Shown piece by piece: positions 60,778-64,000 of a DNA stretch of 64,000 bases. The notes beneath the pieces were generated by a model. It had not been told where the DNA came from. It did no database searches and was given only the letters and a program-made list of their open reading frames with translations. Each line of letters begins with the position of its first letter. The first letter of the stretch is position 1. Source of the stretch: Phytohabitans maris (GTDB lineage Bacteria > Actinomycetota > Actinomycetes > Mycobacteriales > Micromonosporaceae); contig NZ_JAVHUY010000012.1 of the NCBI RefSeq assembly GCF_031085175.1, positions 159,224-223,223 of the forward strand. Direction: 5' to 3'. Both the position numbers and the translations under genes were made by a program.

Positions 60778-61419
60778 GTGACTAGCGCACTCACCGGGCT
60801 GCGGCACCGGACTCTCGGCCGCATCGACTACCTGGCGGCGTGGGACGAGCAGCGGCGGCTGCACGAGGCCGTCGTGGCCGGCACGGAGCCCGACACCGTG
60901 CTCCTGCTCGAGCACCCCAGCGTCTACACGGCCGGCAAGCGCACCGAGCCCTTCGACCGCCCGATGGACGGCACACCGGTCATCGACGTCGACCGGGGCG
61001 GCAAGATCACCTGGCACGGTCCGGGGCAGGTGGTCGGCTACCCGATCCTCCGGCTGCCAGACCCGATCGACGTCGTGGCGTACGTGCGCCGCACCGAGCA
61101 GCTGCTCATCGACGTGTGCGCCGAGTTCGGCCTGGCCACGACGCGGATCGAGGGCCGCAGCGGAGCCTGGGTGCCGGCCGACGACCGCGGCCCCGACCGC
61201 AAGGTCGGCGCGATCGGCATCCGCGTCTCGCAGGGCGTCACCCAGCACGGCTTCGCGCTCAACTGCGACTGCGACCTGTCCGTCTTCGACCGCATCGTCC
61301 CGTGTGGCATCAGCGACGCGGGCGTGAGTTCATTGAGCGCGGAGCTCGGCCGCCAGATCACCGTCGCCGACGTGCTCCCCGTGGTCGAGCGCCACCTGGG
61401 CACGCTGCTCGCCCAGTAG
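60778..61419 (+). CDS. lipB: Octanoyl-[acyl-carrier-protein]:protein N-octanoyltransferase
   Basis: LipB moves octanoate from ACP to lipoyl domains, the first step of lipoate synthesis, and serves the E2 (two lipoyl domains) and glycine cleavage H protein. The 213 residues contain [57 protein letters not shown] and [12 protein letters not shown]. The Cys176-Lys142 dyad falls at exactly the residue numbers reported for M. tuberculosis LipB. The GTG start follows TAGGCT by 6 bases. lipA, which usually follows, is not within the window; a cupin gene and an insertion sequence come next. Confidence 0.96.
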   Translation: MTSALTGLRHRTLGRIDYLAAWDEQRRLHEAVVAGTEPDTVLLLEHPSVYTAGKRTEPFDRPMDGTPVIDVDRGGKITWHGPGQVVGYPILRLPDPIDVVAYVRRTEQLLIDVCAEFGLATTRIEGRSGAWVPADDRGPDRKVGAIGIRVSQGVTQHGFALNCDCDLSVFDRIVPCGISDAGVSSLSAELGRQITVADVLPVVERHLGTLLAQ

Positions 61420-61432
61420 GCAAGCCGGCGTC

Positions 61433-61566
61433 GACACGGGACCGGACCTTTCATGAGCACGCACCGGCCGACCAGCGAGCCGGCGCCGGCGCGAGACCAG
61501 GACCGCATGGGCATGTGCGGGCCGGCAGCGACACGGGTCTGGGCCTTCGTGAGCACGCACCGGCCG
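61433..61566 (+). repeat. Duplicated start-region segment upstream of the cupin gene
   Basis: A 37-38 base segment (GACACGGG...TTTCATGAGCACGCACCGGCCG at 61433-61470) is repeated at 61530-61566 with GTG for ATG. A partial third copy overlaps the cupin start itself (TTCATGAGCGTGCAC). Each copy therefore carries a start-codon context. Confidence 0.7.
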
Positions 61567-61590
61567 CGGCACGGGGCGGTGGGTTCATGA
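61453..61590 (+). CDS. Possible 45-residue peptide overlapping the cupin start
   Basis: ATG 61453 opens a 45-codon frame (MSTHRPTSEPAPARDQDRMG, later VSTHRPRHGAVGS) whose TGA overlaps the cupin ATG as ATGA. It contains the duplicated STHRP segment. No clear ribosome site precedes it. It may be a by-product of duplication of the cupin start region. Confidence 0.25.
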   Translation: MSTHRPTSEPAPARDQDRMGMCGPAATRVWAFVSTHRPRHGAVGS

Positions 61591-62033
61591 GCGTGCACGG
61601 CGTGGTGGTGCGGCCCGGCGAAGGGCGCACCCTCGCGTACGCGGGACAGCCGATGCGGGTGCTCGCCGAGGCGCAGGGCTTCGCGGTCGTGGAGATGACC
61701 GTGCCGCCGCGCTTCGCCGGGCCGGTGCCGCACCGGCACCACGGCTTCGACGAGGGCATCCACGTGCTCAGCGGCACCCTCCTGGTGACCTACGGCACCG
61801 ACGACCCGATCGAGGCGCCGGCCGGCTCGTTCTGCCTGGCGCCGCGTGGCGTGCGTCACACGTTCGCCAACCCGAGCGACGAGCCGGCCCAGGTGCTCGG
61901 CGTGTGGTCACCCGGGCCGGCCGGCCTCGCGTTCATGGCCGACGTCGGCGCTGCCATCCCGCCCGGCGGCGCACCCGACCCGGCCGTGGTCGCCGCCGTC
62001 TACGCCGCCCACGACAGCGACCTCCTGCCCTAG
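61587..62033 (+). CDS. Cupin-domain protein
   Basis: This 148-residue single-domain cupin has motif 1 GPVPHRHHGFDEGIHVLSG with three histidines and a glutamate for metal binding, and motif 2 PAGSFCLAPRGVRHTFAN. Such small cupins are dioxygenases, isomerases or binding proteins; the reaction is unknown. ATG 61587 begins MSVHGVVVRPGEG. It lies 167 bases after lipB, behind a duplicated copy of its own start region. It is followed by the interrupted palindrome A5 and the insertion sequence. Confidence 0.85.
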   Translation: MSVHGVVVRPGEGRTLAYAGQPMRVLAEAQGFAVVEMTVPPRFAGPVPHRHHGFDEGIHVLSGTLLVTYGTDDPIEAPAGSFCLAPRGVRHTFANPSDEPAQVLGVWSPGPAGLAFMADVGAAIPPGGAPDPAVVAAVYAAHDSDLLP

Positions 62034-62193
62034 ACGATCCATCCGGGGCCGACCGGCGGCTCCGGGTGGCTCCGAATCCCGGTCCTGCCGTCGTGGTCGG
62101 GGTAAGCGCGCTGACACGACCGCTGGTCACGGTTCGCTCGGACCCCGGTCGACCGCGAACCTGCCTTGCCGCCGCCGATCGGGTCTTCGAATC

Positions 62194-62221
62194 AGATCGT
62201 GGTACCTGGCTGCCCCGATAG
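62194..62221. repeat. Family A palindrome copy A5, left half only, split by the insertion sequence
   Basis: AGATCGTGGTACCTGGCTGCCCC followed by GATAG reproduces the first half of the family A element, up to about its loop. The insertion sequence begins immediately afterwards. The right half (GGGGCA...GTACCACGATC) is absent from the window and should lie just beyond 64000. Confidence 0.75.
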
Positions 62222-62238
62222 GACTCTGCTGGCGAATT
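62222..62238 (+). repeat. Left terminal inverted repeat of the insertion sequence
   Basis: GACTCTGCTGGCGAATT is identical to the inverted right end over 17 bases; after one mismatch three more bases match. Confidence 0.9.
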
Positions 62239-62239
62239 T

Positions 62240-63979
62240 GTGGCGTGTCTGCGGGTGCTGGTCTTGGTGCTGGTCCAGGATTGCGGGTCTGGTCTGGTGT
62301 CGATTGTGGATGGTGGCGTGGTGTCGCTGCGGCCTGGTGAGGATCGTGGGGTTCCGGAGCAGACCGCGCGGCTGGCTCGGGCTGCGTTCCGGCGGGGGAA
62401 TGTGTACCTGCGGATGCGTGATGAGCTGCGGGTTCGTTTTGATGATCGCGAGTTTGGGGAGTTGTTCGCGGTGCGGGGTCGGCCCGGGCTGTCGCCGGCG
62501 CGGCTGGCGTTGGTGTCGGTGTTGCAGTTCATGGAGAACCTGACCGATCGGCAGGCTGCTGACATGGTCCGGGGCCGGATCGACTGGAAGTACCTGCTCG
62601 GTCTGGAGTTGGACGATGCCGGGTTCGACGCCTCGGTGTTGAGTGAGTTCCGGTCCCGGCTGGTCGATGCGGACGCCGCCGAACGGTTGATCTTCGATCG
62701 GGTGTTGGGCATCCTGCGCGAGGCGGGCATGTTGGGCGGGGCCCGTCGTCAGCGCAGCGACTCGACGCATGTGCTGGCCGCGGTCCGGTCGTTGAACCGC
62801 CTGGAACTGGTTGGTGAGACGCTGCGGGCGGCGTTGGAGGCCCTCGCGGGGGTGGCCGGGCCGTGGTTGGCGGGCTGGGTGCCGACCGATTGGTATGAGC
62901 GGTACGGGCCCCGGATCGACCAGTGGCGGCTACCCAAGAGCGAGACCGAACGTGTCACCCTCACACAAACCATCGCCGAGGATGGATACACGCTGGCCGG
63001 AGCGTTGTCCCGGCCGGACGCGCCTGCCTGGGCGGCGGAACTGTCGGCCGTGCAGACCCTACGGACCGTGTGGATCCAGCAGTTCTACCGCGACGAGCGC
63101 GGGGCGCGGCTGCGTGAGCCGAAGGAGGACGGGTTAGCCCCCGCCGCCGACAGGATCGTCTCTGCGTATGACACCGACGCCCGGTACGGGATGAAACGCG
63201 GGCACGGTTGGGAGGGTTACAAGGTCCACCTCTGCGAGACCTGCACCGACGACCACCCGCACCTGATCACCGCCGTGCTGACCACCGCCGCCACCGTCTG
63301 CGACGTGCAGGTCACCGACCAGATCCACCAAGCCCAGGCGGCCCGGGACCTGACCCCGGACGAACATCTGGTCGACGCCGGCTACATCGACGCCGAACTA
63401 CTCATCACCGCCCGCCGTAACCACGGCATCACCCTGACCGGCCCGGTCCTGCCCGACGCCTCCTGGCAAGCCCACACCGACGGCGGCCACACCCTGCCCA
63501 CCTTCACCATCGACTGGGACCAGCAGCAGGCCACCTGCCCAGCCGGCGCCACCAGCATCAGCTGGAAACAACACCCCAGCCAACCCGGCAAGACCACCGT
63601 GCTGTTCTCCCGCACCGACTGCATGCCCTGCCCCGACCGGCCCAAATGCACCCGCAACACCTCAGGGGCGCGCAGCATCAGCCTCGCCCCCCGCGAACAA
63701 CAACAAGCCCTCACCCAAGCCCGCACCGACCAACAAACCACCACCTGGCAGCGCCGCTACGCCACCCGCGCCGGCGTCGAAGGCACCATCTCCCAAGCCG
63801 TCCGCGCCTACCGACTACGCCGAACCCGCTACACCGGACAACCCAAAACCCACCTAAACAGCCTCCTCACCGCCACCGCCATCAACATCGCCCGCGCCGA
63901 CGCCTGGATCACCGGCCACCCACTCCACCCAACCCGCCACAGCCGCTTCGCCCAACTCCAATACGACCTCGCCGCCTAA
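62240..63979 (+). CDS. IS1182-family transposase
   Basis: The 579-residue DDE transposase has the N-terminal DUF772-like domain (FRRGNVYLRMRDELRVRFDD, SVLQFMENLTDRQAADMVRG, DWKYLLGLELDDAGFDASVL) followed by a catalytic region with SDSTHVLAAV, TDARYGMKRGHGWEGYKVHL, DEHLVDAGYIDAELL and a C-terminal zinc-like CMPCPDRPKC. It ends in AGVEGTISQAVRAYRLRRTR, the Glu-containing DDE segment. GTG 62240 lies almost inside the inverted repeat; GTG 62297 (MSIVDGGVVS) is an alternative start nearer the usual family N-terminus. The frame is intact, so the element may be active. Confidence 0.9.
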   Translation: MACLRVLVLVLVQDCGSGLVSIVDGGVVSLRPGEDRGVPEQTARLARAAFRRGNVYLRMRDELRVRFDDREFGELFAVRGRPGLSPARLALVSVLQFMENLTDRQAADMVRGRIDWKYLLGLELDDAGFDASVLSEFRSRLVDADAAERLIFDRVLGILREAGMLGGARRQRSDSTHVLAAVRSLNRLELVGETLRAALEALAGVAGPWLAGWVPTDWYERYGPRIDQWRLPKSETERVTLTQTIAEDGYTLAGALSRPDAPAWAAELSAVQTLRTVWIQQFYRDERGARLREPKEDGLAPAADRIVSAYDTDARYGMKRGHGWEGYKVHLCETCTDDHPHLITAVLTTAATVCDVQVTDQIHQAQAARDLTPDEHLVDAGYIDAELLITARRNHGITLTGPVLPDASWQAHTDGGHTLPTFTIDWDQQQATCPAGATSISWKQHPSQPGKTTVLFSRTDCMPCPDRPKCTRNTSGARSISLAPREQQQALTQARTDQQTTTWQRRYATRAGVEGTISQAVRAYRLRRTRYTGQPKTHLNSLLTATAINIARADAWITGHPLHPTRHSRFAQLQYDLAA

Positions 63980-63983
63980 CACC

Positions 63984-64000
63984 AATTCGCCAGCAGAGTC
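63984..64000 (-). repeat. Right terminal inverted repeat of the insertion sequence
   Basis: AATTCGCCAGCAGAGTC is the exact reverse complement of the left end and finishes on the last base of the window. Confidence 0.9.

Larger units (their letters stand above)
62222..64000 (+). mobile_element. IS1182-type insertion sequence
   Basis: A 1779-base element bounded by GACTCTGCTGGCGAATT (62222-62238) and its perfect inverted copy (63984-64000), with one transposase gene. It ends at the window edge, so target-site duplication cannot be checked. It lies in the loop of a family A palindrome. The first half of its gene is visibly less GC-biased at third positions than the chromosome around it, which fits transfer. 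Confidence 0.9.

Overview
The window is one stretch of a very GC-rich actinobacterial chromosome: nearly every third codon position is G or C, GTG starts are common, and the gene content is typical of the order Micromonosporales. The actinobacterial cytochrome bc1-aa3 genes (a QcrA with three membrane segments, a di-haem QcrC and a small CtaF subunit IV) support this. From memory, the order trpD, ctaE-qcrCAB, ctaF-ctaC, an adenosine-kinase-like gene, an IscA-like gene, glycerate kinase, cobU/T-cobS, gcvT, pepA, lpd/E2, an epimerase and lipB follows the Mycobacterium tuberculosis Rv2192-Rv2217 neighbourhood, with insertions. The species cannot be named from the sequence. I see no rRNA, tRNA, CRISPR array or prophage.

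Layout. 1-8.3 kb: the 3' part of a RelA/SpoT-family gene, a Nudix hydrolase overlapping a sugar nucleotidyltransferase, a giant P-type ATPase on the minus strand, a divergent group of three small overlapping genes, then folD (8.4-9.3 kb). 9.6-19.4 kb: the respiratory block, with ctaE-qcrC-qcrA-qcrB ending in a strong terminator, a CtaG-like gene, a receiver-like protein, trpD, two unknown genes, and ctaC-ctaF. 19.5-27.8 kb: cysteine desulfurase plus TusA-like protein, adenosine-kinase-like and IscA-like proteins, glycerate kinase, nadA, a MurA paralogue, DUF3043 and DUF2461 proteins. 27.9-38.2 kb: signalling and transport, with a cyclase-ATPase protein, a NarL-type two-component pair, azlCD with a divergent XRE-cupin regulator, and a three-gene ABC-2 exporter. 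38.3-44.7 kb: a 1428-residue low-complexity/WG-repeat protein behind a possible 25-codon coupled leader, an aldo/keto reductase and a site-2 protease. 44.8-56.2 kb: cobU-cobT fusion, cobS, gcvT, pepA, lpd, the two-lipoyl E2 and an epimerase. 56.2-62 kb: a flavin-dependent oxidoreductase, a CooC-type ATPase with a small partner, a large membrane protein, lipB and a cupin. 62.2-64 kb: an IS1182-type insertion sequence whose right inverted repeat ends exactly at the window edge.

The least ordinary signals are non-coding. Two families of long intergenic palindromes recur: family A at about 8.3, 16.65, 27.85, 51.3 and 62.2 kb, and family B at about 20.8, 43.7 and 48.25 kb. They occupy six of the ten convergent gene junctions. 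The insertion sequence has split a family A copy near its centre. Many genes also carry a TANNNT-like box 6-8 bases before the start codon, which suggests widespread leaderless transcription and settles several starts. The P-type ATPase appears to be a catalytically dead P-type unit fused to a live one.
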